Source: Kineococcus xinjiangensis
Lineage (GTDB): Bacteria > Actinomycetota > Actinomycetes > Actinomycetales > Kineococcaceae
Reading direction: 5' to 3'
Length of the DNA: 64,000 nt
Assembly (NCBI RefSeq): GCF_002934625.1
Contig: NZ_PTJD01000006.1
Location: 211,086-275,085, forward strand
Each line of letters opens with the position of its first letter. The first letter of the stretch is position 1. The position numbers and the translations under genes are program-made. Below are positions 18,118 through 25,822 of this stretch, in pieces. The notes beneath the pieces were generated by a model. That model searched no databases and was not told where the DNA came from. It was given only the letters and a program-made list of their open reading frames with translations.

Positions 18118-19140
18118 GTGCAGCCCACGCAACGGCCACCCGCCCCCCGGAGCACGAGGCGCCCGACCGCCGCTGCGACGACCGGGCCCGTCGTCCTGCG
18201 CGTGACGGCGACCCTGACGTCCCTCACGCTCCTCCTCGTGAGCTGCGCCGCCGCGGAGGTCGACGTCCGGGACCGGGTCCGCCGGTGGACCCGCGACCTC
18301 CCCCCGCCCGCGGAGGGCGCCTACTCCCCGCCCGCCCCCGAGCAGGCCGCGCGCCTCGCACGCGGGGTGGGCCTCGTCCGCGACGACCGCCTCGCCGAGG
18401 CCCGCGACGTCCTCGACGACGTCGGCTACCGCCTCGAGGAGGTCGAGGAGGCGGGGACGGGGCAGCGCCTCGTCCTGGTGGAGCCCGCCGACGGGGGCGG
18501 CGCCGAGGACGCCGGGTGGGGCCGCTACGTCGTGCGCCCCGGAGCGCCCTCCGACCTGCTCGTCGAGGTGCCGCACCCGGGGGCCGACCTGCGCACGGAA
18601 CTTGTCGGCGCGGAGGTGTTCGTCGAGGCGCGGGCCGCCGCCCTGCTCGTCGCGGGCGCCCACCGGGACGCCACGGACGGCGCCGACGTGGCCGGCGAAC
18701 CGGACAGCGCGTTCCAGGCGGTCCAGCAGGCTCTGCTCGCCCCCCGCGGCGTGGTGCTGCAGGTGCACGGCTTCGACGCGGACTCCCACCCGGACCGCTA
18801 CGGGGACGTCGTGGTCTCGGACGGGAGGGCCCGGACGCGCTCCTCGGCGCCGAGCCCGGACAGCGCACGCCTGGCCGAGGCGCTGTCGGAGCGCGGGTTC
18901 GACGTCTGCCTGCAGCACCGGCAGGACTGCTCGCGCCTCGCCGGGACCCGCAACGCCCAGGGGCTGGCCGCGCGGGAGAGCGGCGCCTCCTTCGTCCACC
19001 TGGAGCTGGCACGTGGCCCCCGCACCGACGCACGGGCCCGGCGCTCGGTGGCCCGCGCTGCGCGGGAGGCCCTGGCGGGCGGTCGCGGGCCGGCGGACCC
19101 GGGTCGGGTGGGCACCGGTGAGGCCCCGGCCTCCCCCTAG
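18118..19140 (+). CDS. Secreted lipoprotein, putative N-formylglutamate amidohydrolase/PGA-hydrolase-like enzyme
   Basis: 340 aa from a GTG, divergent from the pgs operon. A basic N-terminus (RSTRRP) and hydrophobic stretch end in the lipobox LVSC with Cys43 as lipidation site. The mature domain has conserved-looking His/Glu blocks: VEVPHPGADLRTE (His153, Glu161), AGAHRDA (His182), LQVHGFDADSH (His217) and FVHLELARGPR (His294, Glu296). This spacing resembles zinc amidohydrolases of the N-formylglutamate amidohydrolase type. Cys264 and Cys271 could form a disulfide. Position suggests it trims or attaches the polymer made by PgsBC. The enzyme class is inferred. Confidence 0.62.
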   Translation: MQPTQRPPAPRSTRRPTAAATTGPVVLRVTATLTSLTLLLVSCAAAEVDVRDRVRRWTRDLPPPAEGAYSPPAPEQAARLARGVGLVRDDRLAEARDVLDDVGYRLEEVEEAGTGQRLVLVEPADGGGAEDAGWGRYVVRPGAPSDLLVEVPHPGADLRTELVGAEVFVEARAAALLVAGAHRDATDGADVAGEPDSAFQAVQQALLAPRGVVLQVHGFDADSHPDRYGDVVVSDGRARTRSSAPSPDSARLAEALSERGFDVCLQHRQDCSRLAGTRNAQGLAARESGASFVHLELARGPRTDARARRSVARAAREALAGGRGPADPGRVGTGEAPASP

Positions 19141-19151
19141 GGTGCTCCCTC

Positions 19152-19892
19152 GTGCTCGTCGTCCTGCCGCCCTCGGAGACCAAGTGGGGGCCCCGGCGCG
19201 GCGCTCCCGTCGACCTGCCCGCGCTGTCCTCCCCGCAGCTCACCGCCGCCCGCGAGCAGGTGCTGGACGCCCTCGTCGCCGTCTCCGCCCGGCCGGACGC
19301 GGCGGCGCTGCTGGGTGCCGGGCCCCGGCTGGCGGAGGTGGTGGCCGCCAACACGAGCCTGCGCACCCGCCCCGCGGCGCGCGCGGCGCAGGTCTACCGC
19401 GGCGTGCTCTACGACGCCCTGGACCTGCCGTCGCTGCCCGCCCCGGCGCAGCGGCGCGTGCTGGTGGTCTCCGCGCTGTGGGGTGCGCTGGCCCCCCTGG
19501 ACCGCATCCCCGACTACCGCCTCTCGATGGGCACCGACCTGCCCGGCGTCGGCCCCCTCGCGACGTTCTGGCGGCCGCACCTGGCGGCGGCGCTCGCACC
19601 GCAGGACGTCGTGGTGGACTGCCGCTCCGCCGCCTACGCCGCCGCCTGGCAGCCCGGCCCGAACGTGCTGGCGCGCACGGTGGCGGTGCGGGTCAGCAAG
19701 GACGGCAGGGTGGTCTCGCACAGCGCCAAGCACACCCGCGGCCTCCTCGCCCGGCACCTGTTGACCCGGCCCGGCCGGGCTCCGCGCACGGTGGAGCAGG
19801 TCCGCGACGCGGTGGCGGACGCCTTCCGGGCCGAGCTGCACCCGCCGGCGCGCGCCGGGCGGGCGTGGGTGCTGGACGTCGAGGCGCCCTGA
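19152..19892 (+). CDS. yaaA: YaaA-family peroxide stress protein
   Basis: 246 aa from a GTG 11 nt after the preceding stop. The YaaA (UPF0246/DUF328) fold is recognisable from VLPPSETKWGP at the N-terminus, AAQVYRGVLYDALD near 77, VVSALWGALAPLDRIPDYRLSMGT near 103, and DCRSAAYAA near 156. E. coli YaaA lowers free iron and protects DNA under peroxide stress, and the family has a DNA-binding-like fold. Actinobacterial members are often uncharacterised. It converges on the RNase H fusion gene. Confidence 0.9.
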   Translation: MLVVLPPSETKWGPRRGAPVDLPALSSPQLTAAREQVLDALVAVSARPDAAALLGAGPRLAEVVAANTSLRTRPAARAAQVYRGVLYDALDLPSLPAPAQRRVLVVSALWGALAPLDRIPDYRLSMGTDLPGVGPLATFWRPHLAAALAPQDVVVDCRSAAYAAAWQPGPNVLARTVAVRVSKDGRVVSHSAKHTRGLLARHLLTRPGRAPRTVEQVRDAVADAFRAELHPPARAGRAWVLDVEAP

Positions 19893-19934
19893 GCACCCTG
19901 CGCGTCCGGGTGGGCGGCGGGTCCGGAGGGCCGC

Positions 19935-21029
19935 TCAGGCCCGGTTGACCGCCCAGACCTCGGCGCCGCCGTCGGCCCACAGCCGCAGCACCGAGCGGGA
20001 ACCGGGGTCCACACGCAGTCGCCGGTGGGCCGCCGGGCCCGCGTCCAGCGCGGTGCGCAGCAGCAGCCGCAGCGGGTCGAGGTGGGTCACCACCACCACC
20101 GTGCGCCCCGCCCAGCGCCGCACGAGGCGCTCGCGGGCCTGCGCGACCCGGGCGGCCACCGCGTCCAGCGACTCCCCCTGCGGAGGGGCCACCGCGGCGC
20201 TGGTGCGCCAGGCGGCGAACTCCGCGGCCCAGGCCCTCGTGACCTCCGGCGCCGTCAGCCCCTCCCACTCCCCCAGGTCGGGGGCGTCCCAGGCCGGGTC
20301 CGGCAGCACCTCCACCTCGCGGGCGGCGGCCAGCAGGCGGGCGGTCTCCCGGGCCCGGCGCAGGGTGGAGGTGACGATCACGTCGGCGTGGGAGACCTCC
20401 CACGACGTCGCCGCCGCGGCCGCCTCGGCCCGTCCCCGCTCGCTCAGCGCGGGGTCGTCGCCGCCCCGGCCGGACAGGCGCCGCTCCTCGGTGAGCGGGG
20501 TGGAGCCCGGGCGCACCAGCACCAGGGTGACCGGCTCGCCGGGGTCCGCGTCGGCCGCCGGTGCGGCCGGTGGCGCGGCGGGAGCGGCGCCCGCCGCGCG
20601 CTGCCAGGAGCGTCCGGCGGCGGCCGCGTCCATCGCCTCGTTCGCCAGCCGGTCGGCGGCGGCGTTCTTCGCGCGCGGGATCCACGTGTAGGTGATCCGC
20701 CCACCGGGCAGCACCGTGCGGGCCTCGTCGACGAGGCGGCGCATGTCCTCGTGCTTGACCTTCCAGCGCCCGGACATCTGCTCGACGACGAGCTTGGAGT
20801 CCATCCGGACCTCGACGGCGGCACCGGGGTCCAGCTCGGCGGCCGCGCGCAGCCCCGCGATGAGCCCGCGGTACTCCGCGACGTTGTTGGTGGCGGTGCC
20901 GATGGCCTCGGCGACCTCCGCGAGGACCTCGCCGCTCGCGGGGTCGCGCACCAGGGCGCCGAAGCCGGCCGGACCCGGGTTGCCCCGGGAGCCGCCGTCG
21001 GCCTCGACGACGAGACGGCGGGCGCTCAC
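19935..21029 (-). CDS. RNase HI / histidine-phosphatase fusion with a lost phosphatase His
   Basis: 364 aa. Residues 1-140 are RNase HI with all four acidic residues: Asp11 (EADGGSRGNPGP), Glu52, Asp77 (RMDSKL) and Asp126 (AADRLAN). After an Ala/Pro linker (about 145-165) comes a phosphoglycerate-mutase-like phosphatase domain. Its RHG motif reads RPG here (LVLVRPGSTPL, Pro174), while the second His315 (VVTHLDPLR) and an Arg in STLRRARETA remain. Homologues such as Mycobacterium Rv2228c join active RNase HI to a CobC-type acid phosphatase. Without the nucleophilic His the phosphatase should be inactive. Confidence 0.92.
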   Translation of the reverse strand: MSARRLVVEADGGSRGNPGPAGFGALVRDPASGEVLAEVAEAIGTATNNVAEYRGLIAGLRAAAELDPGAAVEVRMDSKLVVEQMSGRWKVKHEDMRRLVDEARTVLPGGRITYTWIPRAKNAAADRLANEAMDAAAAGRSWQRAAGAAPAAPPAAPAADADPGEPVTLVLVRPGSTPLTEERRLSGRGGDDPALSERGRAEAAAAATSWEVSHADVIVTSTLRRARETARLLAAAREVEVLPDPAWDAPDLGEWEGLTAPEVTRAWAAEFAAWRTSAAVAPPQGESLDAVAARVAQARERLVRRWAGRTVVVVTHLDPLRLLLRTALDAGPAAHRRLRVDPGSRSVLRLWADGGAEVWAVNRA

Positions 21030-21087
21030 GGGCGCCGGCCGGTCGCGGGACCGGCGACCGACGAGGCCGCTGCCGGGTGCGGCCGGC

Positions 21088-21831
21088 TCACAGCCCGGAC
21101 TCGGGGGTCCGCACGAGGATGCGGCCGCACTCCTCGCAGCGCACGACCTCGTCCGGTGCCGCCGCGCGCAGGTTGTTGATGTCGACGGTGTTCAGCTCCA
21201 GGTGGCAGCCCTCGCAGCGGCGGGCCCGCAGCATCGCCGCGCCGACGCCGCTGCGGGTGCTGCGCAGCTTCTCGTAGGTGGCGATGAGACCGGCGTCGAT
21301 GCCCATGGCGATCGCCTGCCGCCGCGCCTTGGCCGCCGTCTCCTCCTGCGCGATGCCGGCGAGGACCTCGTCGCGGCGGCTCTCCGCGGCCCGCACCTCC
21401 ACGGCGATCTCGGCGAGGCGGGCCTCGGCCGCGGCGGCGCGCTCCTGGGCGGCCTCCAGCCGCTCCATGACCTCCAGCTCGGCGTCCTCCAGCACGCCCT
21501 GGCGGCGGGCGAGGCTCACGAGCTCGTGCTGCAGCGCCTCGAGGTCCTTGGGGCTGCCCTGCCCGGACTCCAGGCGCTTGCGGTCGCGGTCGGAGCGCTG
21601 GCGCACCACGGCCACGTCGGCCTCGGCCTTGGCGACCTCCCGCTCGATGTCGGAGACGGCGGTGCGGGCGGCGACGGCCTCGTCGGAGACCGCCCGGTGC
21701 TGCCGCAGCAGCCCGTCGAGCTCCGCCTGCTCGGGCAGGGTGGCGCGCTTGTGGGCGAGCTGGGCGAGGCGGGTGTCGACGCCCTGCAGGTCCAGCAGCC
21801 GCTGCTGGTCGATCGCGGGGGCCTTAGGCAT
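21088..21831 (-). CDS. Coiled-coil zinc-ribbon (C4-type) protein
   Basis: 247 aa. A long helical hairpin fills residues 5-180, rich in Glu, Ala and Arg. A C4 zinc ribbon closes the protein (RRCEGCHLELN and VRCEECGRILVR). This is the DUF164/CT398-like family, universal in actinobacteria, which usually lies beside the Nif3 and RNase H genes as it does here. The role is unknown; homologues have been linked to secretion or nucleic-acid handling. Starts 7 nt after the Nif3 stop. Confidence 0.93.
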   Translation of the reverse strand: MPKAPAIDQQRLLDLQGVDTRLAQLAHKRATLPEQAELDGLLRQHRAVSDEAVAARTAVSDIEREVAKAEADVAVVRQRSDRDRKRLESGQGSPKDLEALQHELVSLARRQGVLEDAELEVMERLEAAQERAAAAEARLAEIAVEVRAAESRRDEVLAGIAQEETAAKARRQAIAMGIDAGLIATYEKLRSTRSGVGAAMLRARRCEGCHLELNTVDINNLRAAAPDEVVRCEECGRILVRTPESGL

Positions 21832-21838
21832 CCGCCGG

Positions 21839-23008
21839 TCACTCTCCTCGGCTGGGGACGCGCGCCGTCCAGGGATCGGTGCGCGTGGTGGACACGTGGA
21901 GGTCCACCGTAGAGCCCCGCTCGGCCAGCCCCTGCCGCAACCGCGACGCGCAGTCGGCCAGCCACGGCCACTCGCTCGCCCAGTGGGCCACGTCGACCAG
22001 GGCGGGGCTGCGGGCGCCGGAGTGCTCCCTCGCCTCGGAGGCCGGGTGGTGGCGCAGGTCGGCCGTGACGTAGGCGTCGGCGCCGGCGGCCCGCACCTCG
22101 CCGAACAGGCTGTCGCCGGAGCCGCCGCAGACGGCGATGCGCTGCACCGGCGCGTCGAGGTCCCCGGCCACCCGCACCCCCTGCTCGGTGGCCGGCAGCG
22201 CCGCGGCGACCGACTCCGCGAAGGCGCGCAACGGAACCGGCTGCGGCAGGAGACCCACCCGGCCGATGCCGCGCACCGGGTCGGGCCCCGCCTGCTCGGT
22301 GAAGGCGGCGACGGGGACCTCGTAGGGGTGGGCGGCCAGCAGCGCGGCCAGCACCGCGCGGCGGCGGGCCCGCGGCACGCCGAGCTCCAGGCGCACCTCC
22401 TCCACGTGCTCGCGGCGGCCGACCTCCCCGATGGCGGGGGCGGCGCCGGGCAGCGGCGTGAAGGTCCCGGTGCCGGTGGTGCTCCAGGCGGCCCGCTCGT
22501 AGTTGCCGGCGCGCCCGGCGCCCGCGGCGGCGACGGCGTCGAGCACGCGCTCGGCGTCGGGCACGGGCACGAACGTGACGAGGGTGTCCTGCGCCTCGGT
22601 CGCCAGCGGCTGCAGCGGCTCCAGCTCGCGCAGGCCGAGGGCTGCGGCGAGGGCGTCGGAGACCCCGGGGCTGGCGGCGTCGGCGTTGGTGTGCGCGACG
22701 TGCAGGGCGCAGCCCGCGCGCAGCAGCCGGTGCACGACGCGGCCCTTGGCGGTGGTGGCGGCCACGGAGGTGACCGGCCGCAGCAGCAGGGGGTGGTGGA
22801 CCAGCAGCAGGTCGGCGCCGGAACCGACGGCCTCCTCGACGACCTCGGCGACCGGGTCGACCGCGAGCAGCACCCGGCGCACGGGCTGGTCGGGGTCGCC
22901 GCAGACGAGGCCCACGGCGTCCCAGGGCTGGGCCCAGCGGGCGGGGTAGAGGTCCTCGAGCACCGCGAGGACGTCGCGCAGCAGGGGCGTGTTCCCGTCG
23001 GCCGTCAC
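21839..23008 (-). CDS. Nif3-like dinuclear metal centre protein
   Basis: 389 aa from a GTG, the first codon of VTADGNTPLLRDVLAVLE. Metal-ligand blocks of the NIF3/YbgI family are visible: LLVHHPLLLR near 80, HVAHTNADAA near 110, and DVAHWASEWPW near 343. An inserted PII-like middle domain (VTFVPVPDAERVLDAVAAAGAGRAGNYERAAWS) makes it the long form. The family forms a toroidal hexamer with two metals per subunit; it has been called a GTP cyclohydrolase type 1 homologue, but activity is unproven. Operon with the zinc-ribbon and RNase H genes. Confidence 0.93.
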   Translation of the reverse strand: MTADGNTPLLRDVLAVLEDLYPARWAQPWDAVGLVCGDPDQPVRRVLLAVDPVAEVVEEAVGSGADLLLVHHPLLLRPVTSVAATTAKGRVVHRLLRAGCALHVAHTNADAASPGVSDALAAALGLRELEPLQPLATEAQDTLVTFVPVPDAERVLDAVAAAGAGRAGNYERAAWSTTGTGTFTPLPGAAPAIGEVGRREHVEEVRLELGVPRARRRAVLAALLAAHPYEVPVAAFTEQAGPDPVRGIGRVGLLPQPVPLRAFAESVAAALPATEQGVRVAGDLDAPVQRIAVCGGSGDSLFGEVRAAGADAYVTADLRHHPASEAREHSGARSPALVDVAHWASEWPWLADCASRLRQGLAERGSTVDLHVSTTRTDPWTARVPSRGE

Positions 23009-23065
23009 GTCGGCTGAACCTAGCGGCACCGGCCGCTGCGGGCGTGGCGGACGGTGCCGCGGCGG

Positions 23066-23138
23066 TGGGCCCGGCCGGGTTCGAACCGACGACACCCGCG
23101 GTGTAAGCGCGGTGCTCTACCAGCTGAGCTACAGGCCC
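23066..23138 (-). tRNA. tRNA-Val (anticodon TAC)
   Basis: 73 nt without encoded CCA. The acceptor pairs GGGCCTG with CGGGCCC (one G-U), the discriminator is A, the D-arm is GCTCAGCTGGTAGAGC, and the anticodon stem is CCGCG/CGCGG around CTTACAC. The T-loop is TTCGAAC. The anticodon TAC reads GUA and related valine codons. Confidence 0.96.
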
Positions 23139-23240
23139 TCGCACCGGCCGCGTCCCTGCGGGGTGCGTGCAGGCGAGGGTACGGCCTGCGTCGCGACGAC
23201 GGGGGCCGTGGTCGTCCGCGGGTGCCCGGGGTCGCGCCCG

Positions 23241-23729
23241 TCAGGGGGCGGGGAGCGCCTCCAGCGCCGCGCGGTGCAGCCCGGCGGGGCGCCCGGCGCG
23301 GTCCTCCTGCAGCGCGGACCAGCGCACGTGTCCGGCGGGATCGACCAGCAGCGAGCCGCGCCGGGCGACGCCGCGCCCCCCGTCGAAGACCCCGACCGCG
23401 CGCGCTGCGGCGCCGTGCGGCCAGAAGTCCGACAGCAGCGGCAGGGGGTAGCCGCGGGCGTCGGAGAACGCGCGCAGCGCCGGCACCGGGTCGCAGGAGA
23501 CACCCGCCACCTGCACGGCGGCGGCGTCGAAGGCGGCGAGGTCCTCGGCCAGCTCGTCGAGCTCCCGCGTGCAGGTCGGGGAGAAGGCGAACGGGTAGAA
23601 GACCAGCAGCGCGTGCTGCCCCTCCCACAGCTCCGACCAGCGCAGCCGCTGGCCGTGCTGGTCGACGAGCTCGACGTCCGGGACGGGGGCGCCGGCGGGG
23701 AGCACGCCCGCCGCGGCCGTCGCGTTCAC
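23241..23729 (-). CDS. Peroxiredoxin (AhpE/1-Cys-like)
   Basis: 162 aa with a thioredoxin fold. The peroxidatic Cys53 sits in FYPFAFSPTCTRELDEL, fitting the PxxxSxxC pattern. No second conserved Cys for a resolving role is obvious; the other Cys is in VAGVSCDP. This suits the actinobacterial AhpE group that relies on external thiols such as mycothiol or mycoredoxin. The start lies 1 nt from the upstream DUF3052 stop, so the two genes form an operon. Confidence 0.92.
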   Translation of the reverse strand: MNATAAAGVLPAGAPVPDVELVDQHGQRLRWSELWEGQHALLVFYPFAFSPTCTRELDELAEDLAAFDAAAVQVAGVSCDPVPALRAFSDARGYPLPLLSDFWPHGAAARAVGVFDGGRGVARRGSLLVDPAGHVRWSALQEDRAGRPAGLHRAALEALPAP

Positions 23730-23730
23730 G

Positions 23731-24159
23731 TCAGCGCCGGGAGCCCTTGGGGGTCGTCATCCGGGTGCCCGCCCAGTCCCCGGAGGCGCTGACGCTGGTG
23801 GTGGCGTGCAGCCCGGCGGTGGGTGCGGCCTCCTCGATCTCCCCGGCGGGCACGTGCCCGGGCCGGCCCTTCTTCGGCGTCAGGAGCCAGACGATCCCGC
23901 CCTCGGCGAGGTTCGGCGAGCAGTCCACCAGCGCGTCGACGAGGTCGCCCTCGCCGTCGCGGAACCAGCAGATGACGACGTCGGCGACCTCGTCGGCGTC
24001 CTCGTCCAGCAGCTCACCGCCGATGGCGGCCTCCACGGCCGTCCGGAAGTCCTGGTCGACCTCCTCGTCGTAGCCCAGCTCCTGCACCACCTGGCCGTGC
24101 TTGAAGCCCAGCTTGGCCACCGCGGTCTGGTCAGCCGCAGGGTCCGCGGTCGCACCCAC
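23731..24159 (-). CDS. DUF3052 protein
   Basis: 142 aa from a GTG with GAGG 4 nt upstream. The DUF3052 pattern is clear: LGFKHGQVVQELGYDEEVDQDFR, an acidic stretch, VADVVICWFRDGEGDL, and GGIVWLLTPKKGRPGHV. It is small, soluble and acidic. DUF3052 is restricted mainly to actinobacteria and has no settled function. It precedes the peroxiredoxin gene with a 1-nt gap. Confidence 0.92.
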   Translation of the reverse strand: MGATADPAADQTAVAKLGFKHGQVVQELGYDEEVDQDFRTAVEAAIGGELLDEDADEVADVVICWFRDGEGDLVDALVDCSPNLAEGGIVWLLTPKKGRPGHVPAGEIEEAAPTAGLHATTSVSASGDWAGTRMTTPKGSRR

Positions 24160-24457
24160 GAGTCCTCGCCCTTCGTCCCGGTCCCGACACCGTCGGAACT
24201 CTGTCGTCATCGGCGGGCCGGCGTCTGCGGCGGCCCTCCGCCCAGCCACCCCGCCCGCGACGGGCAGCCGTTCCTCGACCGCCCGTCCGACGAAGGTAGT
24301 GCACTAGAAGATCCCACCACGGCGCAAGGTGCCCCGCCACCGCTGCGGCGCCGTCTTGACCCGTCCGGGTGCCGTCGCCGCAGGGCCGGCGCCGGGGGTT
24401 GCGGGGCCCGGGGCGCGGGCGGGTGCGGACGGCCGCGCGGTGGGCGAGGGTGGCCCC

Positions 24458-25294
24458 ATGGGACGCGTGACGACGAGGGTGCGGACGCTGCGGCTGGACG
24501 CCGAGGCCGGCAGCGCGGCGGAGCGCCCCGACACGCTCGCCGTCGAGGAGCCCCTGCAGGTGCGCGTCGGCGGGGAGCCGCTGACGGTGACCATGCGCAC
24601 CCCCGGCGACGACTTCGACCTCGTCCTCGGCCTGCTGCACGCGGAGGGCCTGCTGCACTCGGCGCAGGACGTGCGGGCGCTGCGGCACTGCACCGACACC
24701 GGCCCCGACGGCTCCCCCACCTACAACGTCGTGGAGGTCACCCCGGCGCCCGGCTCGCCGCTGCTGGGCGGGTTGCCCGCGCGCTCCTTCGCCACCACCT
24801 CGGCGTGCGGGGTGTGCGGCACCGAGAGCGTGGAGGACGTCCGCCGGCGCAGCCGCCACGACCTGCACGGGGACGACGTGCGGGTGCCCGCGGGCCTGGT
24901 GGCGCAGCTGCCCGGGCGGCTGCGGGCCGCGCAGGCGGTGTTCGAGCGGACCGGGGGCCTGCACGCGGCCGGGCTGTTCGACCGCGACGGGGAGCTGCTG
25001 TGCGTGCGGGAGGACGTCGGCCGCCACAACGCCGTGGACAAGGTGGTGGGCTGGGCGCTGCGCGAGGAGCGGCTGCCGCTGCGCTCCTGCCTGCTCGTGG
25101 TGAGCGGGCGCGCCTCCTTCGAGCTGGTGCAGAAGGCCGCCCTGGCCGGCATCCCGGTGCTCTGCGCGGTCTCGGCGCCCTCGTCGCTGGCGGTGGAGCT
25201 GGCGCGGGAGAGCGGCATGACCCTGCTGGGCTTCGTGCGGCCCCCGCGCGCCAACGCCTACGCCGGCGCCCACCGGATCACCGTGACGGGTTGA
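24458..25294 (+). CDS. fdhD: Formate dehydrogenase accessory sulfurtransferase FdhD
   Basis: 278 aa. FdhD passes sulfur from a cysteine desulfurase to the Mo/W-bis-PGD cofactor of formate dehydrogenase. The persulfide-carrying cysteines are in TTSACGVCGTES at about 114. Other family blocks are VEEPLQVRVGG, MRTPGDDFDLVLGLLHAEG, REDVGRHNAVDKVVG and SGRASFELVQKAALAGIPVL. No formate dehydrogenase is in the window. It is divergent from DUF3052 across 298 bp and lacks a strong ribosome site. Confidence 0.95.
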   Translation: MGRVTTRVRTLRLDAEAGSAAERPDTLAVEEPLQVRVGGEPLTVTMRTPGDDFDLVLGLLHAEGLLHSAQDVRALRHCTDTGPDGSPTYNVVEVTPAPGSPLLGGLPARSFATTSACGVCGTESVEDVRRRSRHDLHGDDVRVPAGLVAQLPGRLRAAQAVFERTGGLHAAGLFDRDGELLCVREDVGRHNAVDKVVGWALREERLPLRSCLLVVSGRASFELVQKAALAGIPVLCAVSAPSSLAVELARESGMTLLGFVRPPRANAYAGAHRITVTG

Positions 25295-25321
25295 GCGGTC
25301 CGGCGGGCGGACGGCGCCCGC

Positions 25322-25750
25322 TCAGCCCGTGAGCAGCGACAGGCGCACCTCGCGGACGGCGTTGTCGACGTTGGTGTCCACCAGGCAGATGCTCTGCCAC
25401 GTCCCCAGCGCGAGGCGGCCGCCGAGCACCGGCACCGTGGTGGTCGGGGCGACGATCGCGGGCAGCACGTGGTCGCGGCCGTGGCCGGGGCTGCCGTGGC
25501 GGTGCACCCAGCCCCCGCCGCCGGGCCCGGCGGACGGCAGGAGCTCCTCCAGCGCCCGCAGCAGGTCCTCGTCGCTGCCCGCCCCCGTCTCCAGGACGGC
25601 GACGCCGGCGGTGGCGTGGGGGACGAAGACGTTGAGCAGCCCGTCGGGCGGTGCGCCACCCGCTCCGGCGACGAAGGAGGCGCACTCGTCGGTGAGGTCG
25701 ACGACGCGCTGGTGGCCGCCGGTGCGGACCTGTAGGACAGTCGTGAGCAC
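25322..25750 (-). CDS. YjbQ-family (UPF0047) protein
   Basis: 142 aa from a GTG. Family features include NVFVPHATAGVAVLETG near 40, HGRDHVLPAIVAPTTTVPV near 88, and GTWQSICLVDTN near 117. YjbQ proteins have weak thiamine-phosphate synthase activity but an unknown main role. It is divergent from aceE with 72 bp between their starts. It converges on fdhD. Confidence 0.92.
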   Translation of the reverse strand: MLTTVLQVRTGGHQRVVDLTDECASFVAGAGGAPPDGLLNVFVPHATAGVAVLETGAGSDEDLLRALEELLPSAGPGGGGWVHRHGSPGHGRDHVLPAIVAPTTTVPVLGGRLALGTWQSICLVDTNVDNAVREVRLSLLTG

Positions 25751-25822
25751 GGACGCCTAGCCTAGGTGGGTGACCCCGCGGACCGCGGGACTGTCCCCAT
25801 CGACAGCGGGAGGACCACGACC

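Noticed and set aside
24297..24306. Palindrome tagtgcacta upstream of fdhD as an operator
   Set aside because: Ten bases only, single copy, and no promoter geometry around it.
24458..25294. A formate dehydrogenase operon around fdhD
   Set aside because: No formate dehydrogenase subunit or molybdopterin gene is found on either side.
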